Assembly: GCF_015645465.1 (NCBI RefSeq)
Contig: NZ_JADOEL010000005.1
Span: 1 to 64,000, forward strand
DNA: 64,000 nt
From: Herminiimonas contaminans
GTDB lineage: Bacteria > Pseudomonadota > Gammaproteobacteria > Burkholderiales > Burkholderiaceae_D
Direction: 5' to 3'
Shown here piece after piece: positions 32,434 to 41,907 of this stretch. The notes beneath the pieces are model-generated. The model was not told where the DNA came from, did no database searches, and saw only the letters and a program-made list of their open reading frames with translations. Within the stretch, counting starts at the first letter, position 1. Every line of letters begins with the position of its first letter. A program made the translations under genes and the position numbers.

Positions 32434-33998
32434 CAGATCACCCCACCATCGTCAACCAGGTAATCTGTCGCAGCCCAGCGCAGCTTGGAGTTTCGAGCTG
32501 AACCTTTAATGTGTGCAGATATGCAATAACCAAGGCCAAAAGCGGTCTGCCAATCCTTCTTGATCGACAGATCGCCGCCCCATGTGTCGACGCCATCCCA
32601 TACCGAAATGTCCCAAGCCGAACCAACGGTTGGCGTAAATGATGGAATTCCGGTAGGCGGCGTTGTGTCGAAGTCGGTATTCACCCCTAGAAGCACAGAC
32701 AAAGCGCCATCTGTTGAAATCAAAGGGCGCAGCATCTTGACCTGCTTCAGTTGGCTGCGAGCACCGAAGTAATTGAAACTCTGCTGCGCCTCGAAGTCGA
32801 TATTGACACCGTTATCAGCTTGGGTGTCCCATGCCTTGCAAACCGCACCAGATGTTCCGAAAAACAGTTCATCGTCATGCAATTCAAAGCACGCAGCATT
32901 CCATCCAATAAACCGCGACCATGCACCCGTAATCGTATTCATCACCAACTGATAGGCTGTGGTAGGGCTTGTTGGAACATTGAGCAACAGCATGTTCTCT
33001 TGCGGGAAAATTGCTGTTTCCCAGCCGAAATTTGACGCGTACAGTGTTGTGTAATCTGAGACTACGTGCTGGATTTTATCGGTCAACATCTCTTTAGAGT
33101 TGACCCGAGATGACATCAGCGACTTGGATAGCGGCGCAAGACCATCTTTGCAAATCAGCGTTAAATCGCCTGCGTACTTCATCATGCAGCGGCGACCAAT
33201 CGGCGAACCAACGTCATAGATGCCGATCAATCCCCAGGTAGAAGCGCTTGCCGGATCTGTGCCTTTAAATACAGCAACCTGCCCCTCTGACGATACGAAA
33301 ACTGCGTAATCGTCCATGCCGTAACCAGCATCAAGCGACCAGTTGCCCATCGCCATGACGTAACCGCCACGACTGAACCATGCGCCAAGGTCAATTGATA
33401 AAGCCGCGCCGCCTACTGACAGTGCCGGCAGATACCAAACCTTTGTCGTATTTTTTTCAACAAACCATAGCCTAGACTGGAAAGCTGCGACGTGAACGAG
33501 GTTCGATGTTGTGACGCCAGTGATCGAGACCGGCGCACTGACTGCGGTTACAGCCTGCCATGTCGTGCCGTTGTAAAGCTGCGGTGCATCCGTGCCGTTG
33601 ACCATGTACAGAAAATTGCCCCCAGCAGTGCCAAAATTGACATGCTGGAACTTGTCCGAAGTCATGCCGGTTACTACCGCTGCGCCTACTGCTCCTGGAT
33701 TCGTTGTTTCGTAAATATCCTTACCAGATGCAGCGAACATCTTAGTACCGCCAACAGGTGGAGAATATGAAACGACTGTATTGACAGTACCCGGTATGCC
33801 AGTAGCCCATTCGCTAAAGCCGTAGCGCACCATTACGTCGAACGGTGAGCAGAAAAAGTTATCCAGACTTACCGCATCTGTCGGGGCCATCTCGGCCAAT
33901 GAATCCCGCGCGTTCCATCCGGAGACAGGAGACGGCACGGACAAGGTGCGCGAAATCTGCGAGCGCGTTAATCTGCGCTGCGGCTTACGCATTACCAA
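32433..33998 (-). CDS. Tail nozzle / DNA-stabilisation protein-like (gp10-like)
   Basis: A 521-residue, beta-rich protein with repeated short strands and aromatic pairs (SGWNARDSLAEM near the start, VAAFQSRLWFVEKN, YQLVMNTITGAWSRFIGW). A predicted beta-propeller body fits the tail nozzle or hub protein that closes the portal in podoviruses (P22 gp10, T7 gp12 analogues). It overlaps the adaptor-like gene by 7 bases. The assignment is by fold impression and position. Confidence 0.65.
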   Translation of the reverse strand: MVMRKPQRRLTRSQISRTLSVPSPVSGWNARDSLAEMAPTDAVSLDNFFCSPFDVMVRYGFSEWATGIPGTVNTVVSYSPPVGGTKMFAASGKDIYETTNPGAVGAAVVTGMTSDKFQHVNFGTAGGNFLYMVNGTDAPQLYNGTTWQAVTAVSAPVSITGVTTSNLVHVAAFQSRLWFVEKNTTKVWYLPALSVGGAALSIDLGAWFSRGGYVMAMGNWSLDAGYGMDDYAVFVSSEGQVAVFKGTDPASASTWGLIGIYDVGSPIGRRCMMKYAGDLTLICKDGLAPLSKSLMSSRVNSKEMLTDKIQHVVSDYTTLYASNFGWETAIFPQENMLLLNVPTSPTTAYQLVMNTITGAWSRFIGWNAACFELHDDELFFGTSGAVCKAWDTQADNGVNIDFEAQQSFNYFGARSQLKQVKMLRPLISTDGALSVLLGVNTDFDTTPPTGIPSFTPTVGSAWDISVWDGVDTWGGDLSIKKDWQTAFGLGYCISAHIKGSARNSKLRWAATDYLVDDGGVI

Positions 33999-34699
33999 CT
34001 ACCCCGAGGGACCATGACAACAGGCTGGATTTCGTACATCGATTGACCTGACAGGCTCAATACTGGCTTGCTACCGTCGCGTCCCATTGCATCAGCCATG
34101 CGGCGCTCGTATTTTGAGAAGTCTTCGGCGTAGTCCAGCCCCTTAGCAGCCTTCCAGCGCCATATCGTTCCGAGGATCATTAATTGATCGCTGATCTTTG
34201 GTGTGTCAAGATCATTTGTCCAGATCGATGATGTGGTTGCAGTTGATGTAGCGACCCAATCCCTTGAAACATATTCAAATGCGCATGTCTGGCCGGCTAC
34301 CGGATTTGGGTAGAAATTGATGCTGTCGCCAATAATCCGGTATGCATTAAATGGCCCATTGATTGCCATCGCAACCGATTGCTGCCAATCCTGTTCCGAC
34401 TTTGGCCCATACACTGGACGCCGCAATGTGCGATTCCAGATCGTGTTATTGACGATGTAGTCACAGTTCGGCGCAATCGTTGAGAGCGCACCCTGAACCT
34501 GTGTTGCTACCGTAGTAAATGTTGCTTCAGTCTGTAGCGCCTGCCATGAATAGCGGTCAGCCTGATCCTGGCCTTCTTCTTCCGAGATCGTCAGAAGTTG
34601 AATGATCTGTGGGTCAGTCGATCCTACGGCTGCATTAGGCGCAAGGATGCCGATACGGCGGCAAACTGTCTGGATAATCTGCAAGCAGTTCAATGCCAT
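33992..34699 (-). CDS. Head-tail adaptor protein (gp4/gp11-like)
   Basis: A 235-residue, mostly helical protein starting ALNCLQIIQTVCRRIGIL with ISEEEGQDQADRYSWQAL. Similar openings occur in phage adaptor proteins that bind beneath the portal. It lies between the capsid genes and the nozzle-like gene, as in podoviruses. Confidence 0.65.
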   Translation of the reverse strand: MALNCLQIIQTVCRRIGILAPNAAVGSTDPQIIQLLTISEEEGQDQADRYSWQALQTEATFTTVATQVQGALSTIAPNCDYIVNNTIWNRTLRRPVYGPKSEQDWQQSVAMAINGPFNAYRIIGDSINFYPNPVAGQTCAFEYVSRDWVATSTATTSSIWTNDLDTPKISDQLMILGTIWRWKAAKGLDYAEDFSKYERRMADAMGRDGSKPVLSLSGQSMYEIQPVVMVPRGSW

Positions 34700-34711
34700 A
34701 TCGGTTCCTGG

Positions 34712-35320
34712 TTACGCTGCTTCTGTTTCGCGCTTACGCTTAGGCGTATTTGCTTCTGCTGCATCGAGGCGCTTCATGATGGTTTCCATCTGCTCTTCGA
34801 GGCGGCGTGTTTTCTCTTTTTCTTCGGCCAATTCTTTGACGACCGGCGACAAGTCCTTCTTCGCTTGAATGTCACCCTTTGCCAGATCACGCAGCACACG
34901 GCCATCTAGGCCAATGTCGCCCAGCGATGAATCAGGTACTGCGGCCAAGTCTTCAACTGTTGGGAATCGTTTAGCCAATGTTTCGCGGCGCGCTTTGGTA
35001 GTACGCTCCCAATTGATCAATGGCGTCCCACTGCGTGGCAATTCCTTGCCTTCACGATGCGCTGCAAGACCTTCTTTGAAACCAGATACCCAAGACGAGT
35101 CGTACCGGCCTTCGTTCGCTTCACGCTTTTTTCGCTCAATGAATTCATCAGCAATGAACTCCATCGGATCGCCGCGATGACCATGCGGTGCAATCAGGAT
35201 GAAAGTGACCATTTTTGGAACGTCGTAGCCAAGTTTCTCGGTGGCTTCGTGATCAATTCCATGTTCGCGGTCTTGAAACATAAAGTAGGGAATGCGTGAC
35301 ATCGGGTCGGCGTGGGCCAT
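34712..35320 (-). CDS. Hypothetical phage protein with C-terminal coiled coil
   Basis: The 202-residue protein has a compact N-terminal half (PYFMFQDREHG, MVTFILIAPHGHRGDPMEFI), then a strongly charged coiled coil (about 150-190, KELAEEKEKTRRLEEQ) and a basic tail. It sits between the decoration-like and adaptor-like genes and may be structural or an assembly factor. The family is not recognised. Confidence 0.65.
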   Translation of the reverse strand: MAHADPMSRIPYFMFQDREHGIDHEATEKLGYDVPKMVTFILIAPHGHRGDPMEFIADEFIERKKREANEGRYDSSWVSGFKEGLAAHREGKELPRSGTPLINWERTTKARRETLAKRFPTVEDLAAVPDSSLGDIGLDGRVLRDLAKGDIQAKKDLSPVVKELAEEKEKTRRLEEQMETIMKRLDAAEANTPKRKRETEAA

Positions 35321-35380
35321 TTTTTAATCTCCTGGTAGTAAGCGGTAGCGCTTTGCATTGCAGTCGTGTGACCACAATGA

Positions 35381-35402
35381 AAAACGCCCTCCGAAGAGGG
35401 CG
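35381..35402 (-). terminator. Intrinsic terminator after the capsid genes
   Basis: CGCCCTC and GAGGGCG pair around CGAA (TTCG on the minus strand), followed by a T-run for leftward transcription. It ends the capsid section 22 bases after the decoration-like gene. Confidence 0.8.
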
Positions 35403-35423
35403 CTTAGTTGACGATGCTTTGTC

Positions 35424-36140
35424 TTATGTTACGATTTGCATGCAAGATGGGTTGTTAATCACGCCTGAGCCGTAACCTGTGTAGGTTCCTGTCAAAGTGA
35501 TTTGAGCGGTGGCCGTCGAGTTCGCACCCGTAGCCGTACCGATTTCCGTACCTGCATAGATGGTTTTGCCATCTGGATCAAGTGCTGCAACAACCGCGCT
35601 CGCGCCCACACCAGTACCTGTCAATGCCATACCCAAGAACGCGCCGTCATAACCGGCTGGGCAGAACAATTTATTGGAACCGTTGAAGGTTTGAGCAGTG
35701 AAAGTCTTCGTGCCGGTTGCCGCAATGCGGTTACGGATACCGATGACTTGCTTACCTGTAGCGGTAGCACCCAAGATGCCGGCCGCGGCAATTGCCAGGA
35801 CGCCATCAGCTGCGACGGTCGCGTTTGTCTTGTAGACAGCGCGGCCTTCGAGTTGAACCCAGCCGAACGAGCCGGAAGGGATTGGAGCCATTGCAATGCC
35901 GAAGCAGAAGCCTTGAGTAACGGTGGATGGCAGAAGCGAAGCCGTAAAGGTTTCATCCCACATAACCACTGAGCCTTTGAGAATCGCCGCATTAGAGCCG
36001 ACGTACATGAACTTACCCGCACCCCAAAACAGATCGACTGCGGTGACTTGCATGCCGAGCGGTTGGCGTTGGGTAGTATCCGGCACAAACCAATCATTGA
36101 AAGGTTGAGTGCCGAGGGTTGGGGAGATAGCTGCAAACAT
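35424..36140 (-). CDS. Capsid-associated (decoration or head-completion) protein
   Basis: The 238-residue protein is Gly/Ala/Thr-rich with beta-type repeats. It contains FGIAMAPIPSGSFGWVQLEGRAVY and the segment GVGASAVVAALDPDGKTIYAG, which resembles small head decoration proteins. It follows the coat gene, separated only by an HNH endonuclease gene. No catalytic motif is present. Confidence 0.6.
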   Translation of the reverse strand: MFAAISPTLGTQPFNDWFVPDTTQRQPLGMQVTAVDLFWGAGKFMYVGSNAAILKGSVVMWDETFTASLLPSTVTQGFCFGIAMAPIPSGSFGWVQLEGRAVYKTNATVAADGVLAIAAAGILGATATGKQVIGIRNRIAATGTKTFTAQTFNGSNKLFCPAGYDGAFLGMALTGTGVGASAVVAALDPDGKTIYAGTEIGTATGANSTATAQITLTGTYTGYGSGVINNPSCMQIVT

Positions 36141-36157
36141 GATATTTCCTTTAAAGG

Positions 36158-36589
36158 TTATTTGTGAAGGCGTTGCTTGCCGTTGATGTATCTGGACACC
36201 TGCGTTTGATGGATACCTAGTTCGTCAGCTATTTTTTGCTGAGTCATTCCGGTTTTGTACAACTCTCTAGCGCGCTCAACCACATCGAAGGGGAATCGCA
36301 TATTTCCATGCCATCCGCATCGATCGATCTTGTCCTGCGTGTTTTGCTTGGGAGTCCCCAAATAAAGATGGGCTGGGTTTACACATTTGCGGTTGTCACA
36401 TCTGTGCAAGACATGGAGTCTTTCTCCTATTTCGCCAACTTGCAGGATGTAAGACACGCGGTGTGCTTGAACCTGCTTGCCGTTGAACCAGAATTTCCCA
36501 TACCCATCTCTGTGAATCGTGGATTGCCACTCATGGCACCCACTTTCCACCCTCTCCACCTTAGCTAAAAATCGTTCCAAATCTTTCAT
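36158..36589 (-). CDS. HNH homing endonuclease with C-terminal helix-turn-helix
   Basis: The 143-residue protein has an HNH_3 nuclease core (HEWQSTIHRDGYGKFWFNG, LHVLHRCDNRKCVNPAHLYL, GTPKQNTQDK). A helix-turn-helix follows (TQQKIADELGIHQTQVSRYI). It is a free-standing homing endonuclease inserted between coat and decoration genes. The flanking bases 36590-36650 are AT-rich compared with their neighbours, suggesting later arrival. Confidence 0.85.
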   Translation of the reverse strand: MKDLERFLAKVERVESGCHEWQSTIHRDGYGKFWFNGKQVQAHRVSYILQVGEIGERLHVLHRCDNRKCVNPAHLYLGTPKQNTQDKIDRCGWHGNMRFPFDVVERARELYKTGMTQQKIADELGIHQTQVSRYINGKQRLHK

Positions 36590-36649
36590 TTCAGCCCCTA
36601 TTTAAAAGAGCTAATTTTACTTTAAAATCAACGATTAAGCTAACACTAA

Positions 36650-37645
36650 CTACGCCTTCATAACTCCTTGGAGTGAGCGATTGCTCAACGCCAAGTTGCC
36701 TTGCCAGATGATGGTTTTCACCAGAGCATCTTGATTGATCGACTCAACGTCATCCAACATAGTGATGTTAGCGTCTTTGTGGACGACCAAATCAATGTAG
36801 TTGGTGTTGAGGAAATATGCGTGCGCCGATGGGATACCGCCCGACGAATCGAAGAACACATCTGCGTTCTTGTATTTCATCGACAACATGCCGCCCTTGC
36901 CCGAATCTTCCGGCGCATAACGCTTCAACGAAGTCTGCGATTGCTCGTAGAACGTGAAGTAGTCATCCGACATGACGATCAGGTTTGGCATATCCATGCC
37001 GCGAGTCAGCTTGATCCACAATGGCAGCATCAGTGATTCGATGGTGGTTGCAGATACTGTGATACCAGCGCCGCCTTGCAATGGAGCAGCGGCGGATTGA
37101 ACGACGTTTTGCCAGAAGCCATACGTCGAGCTGTTGATACCACCAACAGTACCAGTACCAGTATCAGCGATCAGCGCTTGCAAGCCGTTGATTTGGTTGG
37201 CGGCTGTGCCATCTGAGTACAGATCGGTGGACAGGCCATTAGCGAACGAGTGTTGAGCATTTTTCACTTTCGACTTAACGAAATTGATGATGCGGTTCTC
37301 GCCACTGTTGGTACGCATTTCCAGGCCGGACACAGCCAGGTTGACTGCGACCTGACGCCACGGATATTCAGCCGCAGACAGAACGTCTACCGCTGCGATA
37401 TTCAGAACGTCATAGCCGGAATAGCGCTGATAAGTGCTGTTGTTGGCGTATTCAAGAGGTTGAACGATGCTCAGACCGCCATCTTCCAGACGGACTTTGC
37501 CGCTGTCAGACATTTTGCGATAGAGCGCATTGTGTTTTGTTACGTTATCTGCGACTTCTTTGGAGTGATTGCGGAAAGTGGTTGTTACCAATTCCGAAAA
37601 CACGCCGAAATTACCCGCAGCGTAACCTTGGCCGGGAGATGCCAT
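36650..37645 (-). CDS. Major capsid protein
   Basis: A 331-residue coat protein: FSELVTTTFRNHSKEVADNV at the N-terminus, an E-loop-like segment around 55-75 (EDGGLSIVQPLEY), and a C-terminal domain with WIKLTRGMDMPNLIVMSD and HAYFLNTNYIDLVVHKD. The pattern fits HK97-fold coats of podoviruses. It lies directly after the scaffold gene, in the usual portal-scaffold-coat order. Confidence 0.85.
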   Translation of the reverse strand: MASPGQGYAAGNFGVFSELVTTTFRNHSKEVADNVTKHNALYRKMSDSGKVRLEDGGLSIVQPLEYANNSTYQRYSGYDVLNIAAVDVLSAAEYPWRQVAVNLAVSGLEMRTNSGENRIINFVKSKVKNAQHSFANGLSTDLYSDGTAANQINGLQALIADTGTGTVGGINSSTYGFWQNVVQSAAAPLQGGAGITVSATTIESLMLPLWIKLTRGMDMPNLIVMSDDYFTFYEQSQTSLKRYAPEDSGKGGMLSMKYKNADVFFDSSGGIPSAHAYFLNTNYIDLVVHKDANITMLDDVESINQDALVKTIIWQGNLALSNRSLQGVMKA

Positions 37646-37666
37646 TGTGATGCTCCTTGATTAGAT

Positions 37667-38722
37667 TTAAGCGCCTTGCAAACGTCGCAAAGTCGCTCGG
37701 ATGGTGTCGTCCATAGAACCTATGGGCTCGGAAACGGGCATTGACGGACGGATTCGCGTATTCACGCTTGCCGCTGCCTTGGCCGCTTGTGCCTTCTTCG
37801 TTGCCTCTTCCCGCTGTGCATTCAATTGCTGTTGGAGCATCGATGCGCGAGTGGTTGGATTGGCGTAGACGGCTTGCTCATAGGCATCCGGTAAGTCCTT
37901 GGCCTGACCCGCCTGTAGAAGCGCGATCATGTGTGGCTTGACTGTCTCGAAATGACTATGGTTTGGGTCAGCCGCAAATGCAGTTATCTCGCTGTTGAGC
38001 GATTCCTCTGCTTGCTGCTGAACCGATGATTCTTGTGATTGAAATTTGTTTGTCAGTTGCTGCACTTGCTGCTGCAGCGCTGCGTACATCGGATCAATTT
38101 GCGGCTGTGCTTGCTGGTACTGCTGTGCGCTACCGAGGTCGATGCCGTAGTGCTGGGCCAACTGCACAAACTTGGCTTGCTTGTCTTGTTGCGAACCGTG
38201 GCGAAGCAGGTTGTCAGTCGCCATCAATTCACTTACCGCGCGGTCAGGCGTCAGACCTAGTGATTGCAATGTCGCGGCGTATGGAGTGATGACCTTCTCC
38301 ATCGTTTGTGCGTACTGAGCCGCAGCCTTGTATTGCTCGACACCCTTAAACATCTCGTCAGCGCGACGAACAAAGGCGTCCTGCAATACTTTGGGAGCCG
38401 CGGCAAATGCTTCTGCCTCTTCCTTGCGCAAGCCGAGCGATTGCAACTCTTTCGGCACTGTTGGGACTTCAACTGCTGCTGCCGGCGCTTCGGTTGTCGC
38501 GGCTTCTTCTGCCGCAGGCTTTGCAAACTTTCCTTGAGCGTCACGGATGCGCTGTGCTGCAGCTTCCGGCTCTTCGGGGATCGTTCCTTCTGGCACTTCT
38601 GGCGGATTGTTTCGTGACTCAATATCGCGCAGTGTTTCGCGGATCGAGTCATCCATCGACTGCGGTTGTTCGGTTACTTGCTCTTCAACTTCGGTGGTAG
38701 CACCTTGGTTTTCGATAGCCAT
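37667..38722 (-). CDS. Capsid scaffolding protein
   Basis: The 351-residue protein is acidic at the N-terminus, helical and Gln/Ala-rich (YAALQQQVQQLTNKFQSQES). Its C-terminus is basic (ASVNTRIRPSMP...LRRLQGA), where scaffold proteins normally bind coat. SMDDSIRETLRDI near residue 22 and SMDDTIRATLRRL at the C-terminus are near repeats of one helix. It precedes the coat gene by 21 bases. Confidence 0.8.
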   Translation of the reverse strand: MAIENQGATTEVEEQVTEQPQSMDDSIRETLRDIESRNNPPEVPEGTIPEEPEAAAQRIRDAQGKFAKPAAEEAATTEAPAAAVEVPTVPKELQSLGLRKEEAEAFAAAPKVLQDAFVRRADEMFKGVEQYKAAAQYAQTMEKVITPYAATLQSLGLTPDRAVSELMATDNLLRHGSQQDKQAKFVQLAQHYGIDLGSAQQYQQAQPQIDPMYAALQQQVQQLTNKFQSQESSVQQQAEESLNSEITAFAADPNHSHFETVKPHMIALLQAGQAKDLPDAYEQAVYANPTTRASMLQQQLNAQREEATKKAQAAKAAASVNTRIRPSMPVSEPIGSMDDTIRATLRRLQGA

Positions 38723-38740
38723 TTATAAAGCTCCAGACGT

Positions 38741-38765
38741 AAAAAAAGCACCGATAAGGTGCTTT
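38741..38765 (-). terminator. Intrinsic terminator before the scaffold gene
   Basis: AAAGCACC and GGTGCTTT pair around GATAA, with seven A on the plus strand giving a T-run for leftward transcription. It separates the packaging/portal section from the scaffold and coat genes. Confidence 0.75.
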
Positions 38766-38790
38766 GTTGGGTTGTGGCTGTTAAGCCGAG

Positions 38791-39186
38791 TTACGACGCT
38801 TCGGCCAAGGCTTGCGCCTTCTTAGCCGGTGATAAATTGGCCCACGCTTGGCGGACAACTCCATCTAGTTGCTTGTCTTCTGCTTCTTCCTGATATTGCT
38901 TCTGCCGCGCTGCGTTGTGCTTCTCTGAATCCATGCCTTCCCAATCACGACAGCCTGAAGCCGCCATGTCTGCGCGACGTTCTGCATAGGACGTGATTAC
39001 ACGACCAGTAGCTGGCGATTCGTAGGCATCCCACGGTTGCATGTCCATGCGCGCCATTGGCTTGGACAGAATGCGCTTATCAGTCTTTTGCCCGCAGCAT
39101 TCCGGCGTATCCAGGCATTGCGATACCGAGCGGATGTAGTCGTGATACTTGCCACATTTCAGGCACACGGACTCGTAGACAGGCAT
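38791..39186 (-). CDS. Zinc-ribbon phage protein
   Basis: A 131-residue protein with an N-terminal ribbon: ESVCLKCGKYHDY (CxxC) and CLDTPECCGQKTDK (the second cysteine cluster). This resembles the FmdB-type regulatory ribbon. A charged helix follows at the C-terminus. It overlaps the portal gene by one base. The role is unknown. Confidence 0.65.
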   Translation of the reverse strand: MPVYESVCLKCGKYHDYIRSVSQCLDTPECCGQKTDKRILSKPMARMDMQPWDAYESPATGRVITSYAERRADMAASGCRDWEGMDSEKHNAARQKQYQEEAEDKQLDGVVRQAWANLSPAKKAQALAEAS

Positions 39187-41468
39187 CAGTTCACCTCGCG
39201 AGTAATTTCAGCGGTCGATGTTTCCGTGGCTGCATTCTCAAGCTTGGCTTTGCTGCTGATGTTTGCTGACTCAATCTTGACTGCCGCATCCAGTTCAGCT
39301 TTCCAGCGTTGGAAGTCAATCTTCATTGACTCGATCATCAGTTGGCTTTCTTGCTTCTGCGATTCGAGTGCCGCCGCCAATTGCGCTTCAGCCTCTGCGC
39401 GCTGCTGCTCAAGCATGTTCTGATGTGCGTTTTGCTGAGCTTGCGATTCCTGCTTAGCTTGCTCAACTTGCGCGTCGATCTGAGCACGTTGCTGATCCAA
39501 TGCCAGCTCGCGTTGTGCTTGCTGATCTGCCATCTGCGCACGCATCTGCTCAATCTGCATCATCGATTGATTCTTCATCTGTTCGATTTGCTGCTGAGCC
39601 TGCAACTTGCCTGCTTCAGGGTTAGGAGGCGGTGGTGGCTGCTTCATCTTGGAAATAACGTCTTCGACAGCCGTACCCATCTTGGCGCGACGACATACGA
39701 CAAGCATCAACTCTTTGAGCATGCCTATGTCCATTGCGCCTTGCTGAACTGCTGGGCCATACGCTTGCATCAGCGATGCCAGCCCAGTCAATACTTGCTG
39801 CAAGCCTTCCATGTCGCTATCTTGCGTTGCAGATAAGGTGCTGTCTGTCTCGATGTCAACACGGTACGTGCGAGTAGCATCGTCGCGCATTGCCTGCTCC
39901 ACGGCTTCCCATGAAATAGGCATTGGCTGTTGCAGCTTTTCGAGTCCAGGCGGCGGAGGCGGAGGCTGTTGACCAGCTTGTTGCGCCTGCTGTGCCTGCA
40001 TCTGATATTGCTGCGCCATCTGCTGCAATTGAGCTTTTTGCTGGTCGAGATCAGCTTGACGCGGCAACTTAACCAGCGTCATCTTTTCAAGCGTTTCCAC
40101 TTGGAACTTCTCGGCGATTACCTCAGCCTTCAACCGGATCAGATCGCGGATGTAGCGCTGGACTTCCTTCTGCATGCGCTGGAGTCGTTGAGTACCCCAT
40201 TGCGTTTTGATCTCTTGCGCGCCTTTGGTTTCTCTGGCGTCAGTAGCACCGCGCATGATGTCTGCAATGCCGGTGATCTCGTAGATAACTTGTTTTGTCT
40301 GGTCGCGCTGCTCGTACAAATACTTGATGACCGAAGCAATGGTATCGATAGGCATCATGTAGATGGCCTTATCGAGCCCGCTGCGCTCAGCAATAGCAGC
40401 TACGTTCTGAGCAGGCACTAACTCATTGTCGCCAGCCTTCATCAACTCCGACAGTTCTGTAAGCGTCGAATCGTAGATGCCGCGCACCTTTAGCGCGTCC
40501 ATCAGATTGTTGATACGAATGCTGATGCGGTTCAATTCTTTGGCTTGCTGCTCGTACTGCGTGTACAGCGCTGCCGGTATTAATGTCTGGTCGTTCTCAA
40601 TGGCGTACAGTGGGCGCGGAACAGGGAAGAAGCCAGAGAACTGCATCGGGTCGTCTTGAACTTTACAAGGCGTTGCATAGGTCTTGCAGATCCAGACGAC
40701 TTCCTTGTCATCCTTGTTCCATATTTCCCAAATCTCGGCCGTCTTGAACAAGTCAGCAGTCGTATCTGACTGCTTGACATCCTCGTCATCAGCGGCATCC
40801 ATCGTTATCTTGTTGCCGATGTCTTCGCCAAACTTTTCAACGCAGTCTTCACGTGTAAAGCGGTGCTTGAATGCAATAGCGCAGACTTCATCCCATGTTT
40901 TAGCTGCACCAAGGATGCGGAAGTCGTCCCATTGAACGCGCTCACACAGAGCCTGTTCCCATGCGATTTCTTCATATTGATCTGCTTCGCCTTCTTCTGC
41001 TTCGATGCCTTCTGCCGGCGCTTCTTTCTCGCCAACTTGGCGAATATCAGGGATATAGCGAACACGCGACACAGCTCGGCCAGCCAGCAACATTGCCAGG
41101 ACATCGCCCTTCAATACTGCGTCTTCGTCGTATGTATCTTGCGAGAACTCAAGCGCGCGGGTCATTACCTCGCCGACTGCTTTGCCTAATTCATCCTCAT
41201 CCGAGTAACGACGACGCACATCTGGCTGCGGCAATGAGTTATAGACCGACTGACGCAATGTCTCGGTATTCGTCCAAAGGATATTGAACGAGTTTGCGGT
41301 AGGGCTAAGCGGCGTGTACTGCTTATATATGTCAGTTGCTTTCTTGCGCCAGTCAGACTCGCGCTTGTCGGCCAACTTCAGTTCCAGCGTCCAGCGGCGC
41401 TTAATAGCCTCTGGCGATTTGCCTAGATCGCTGGGCTTCTCCAGGCTATTGGCGTTCGAGTCGGTCAT
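39186..41468 (-). CDS. Portal protein
   Basis: The 760-residue protein matches podoviral portals: FNILWTNTETLRQSVYNSLP and VLAMLLAGRAVSRVRYIP in the N-terminal part, IADIMRGATDARETKGAQE in the middle, and a long glutamine-rich helical C-terminus (about 590-740) like a portal barrel. A proline stretch GQQPPPPPPG lies near residue 510. Portals form the dodecameric ring for DNA entry. It overlaps genes on both sides by one base. Confidence 0.85.
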   Translation of the reverse strand: MTDSNANSLEKPSDLGKSPEAIKRRWTLELKLADKRESDWRKKATDIYKQYTPLSPTANSFNILWTNTETLRQSVYNSLPQPDVRRRYSDEDELGKAVGEVMTRALEFSQDTYDEDAVLKGDVLAMLLAGRAVSRVRYIPDIRQVGEKEAPAEGIEAEEGEADQYEEIAWEQALCERVQWDDFRILGAAKTWDEVCAIAFKHRFTREDCVEKFGEDIGNKITMDAADDEDVKQSDTTADLFKTAEIWEIWNKDDKEVVWICKTYATPCKVQDDPMQFSGFFPVPRPLYAIENDQTLIPAALYTQYEQQAKELNRISIRINNLMDALKVRGIYDSTLTELSELMKAGDNELVPAQNVAAIAERSGLDKAIYMMPIDTIASVIKYLYEQRDQTKQVIYEITGIADIMRGATDARETKGAQEIKTQWGTQRLQRMQKEVQRYIRDLIRLKAEVIAEKFQVETLEKMTLVKLPRQADLDQQKAQLQQMAQQYQMQAQQAQQAGQQPPPPPPGLEKLQQPMPISWEAVEQAMRDDATRTYRVDIETDSTLSATQDSDMEGLQQVLTGLASLMQAYGPAVQQGAMDIGMLKELMLVVCRRAKMGTAVEDVISKMKQPPPPPNPEAGKLQAQQQIEQMKNQSMMQIEQMRAQMADQQAQRELALDQQRAQIDAQVEQAKQESQAQQNAHQNMLEQQRAEAEAQLAAALESQKQESQLMIESMKIDFQRWKAELDAAVKIESANISSKAKLENAATETSTAEITREVN

Positions 41469-41905
41469 TACAGCTGATAACCATGCGCCACAACAGCGCT
41501 ATTGGTATTGCCTGCGCCCAGAGTCGGCACGGTAACGACGATTGCAGTATTTGCGGCACTCGCTGGTATTGGTTTTGGGAATTGAACAATCAGCGGGGTA
41601 TTTCCCAAGGTCGCACCAGCGACTACAGCCAGGACATACGTAGCGGTCGCACCACCAATAAGCCCGGTAACAGTAACCAGCACGACAGCGGCGGCAGTTG
41701 CACCCGAGCCCGTCACCTCAAAGCCCGTGATGTAGGTGGTTTTACCCGCCGCCCCCGCCAAGGTTGCGACCGCTGACGCTGCGGCCACGTTGCCAGATGC
41801 GCCAACTACAGCGGTGATGCCGGTTTGCGCCCCGCTGTCGGTAACGTAGAGCTCACCCGTGGGCGCGAAACGCTGCCCGTTAATGTACATATCGCCTGTT
41901 GCCAT
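41468..41905 (-). CDS. Small phage protein of the packaging region
   Basis: The 145-residue Ala/Gly/Val/Thr-rich beta protein begins MATGDMYINGQRFAPTGELY. It includes long runs of small hydrophobic residues (VVLVTVTGLIGGATATYVLA). ATG 41905 has AAGGGGA upstream and is preferred over frames further 5' inside the terminase gene. It lies between terminase and portal; it may be a decoration or connector protein. Confidence 0.65.
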   Translation of the reverse strand: MATGDMYINGQRFAPTGELYVTDSGAQTGITAVVGASGNVAAASAVATLAGAAGKTTYITGFEVTGSGATAAAVVLVTVTGLIGGATATYVLAVVAGATLGNTPLIVQFPKPIPASAANTAIVVTVPTLGAGNTNSAVVAHGYQL

Positions 41906-41907
41906 GA

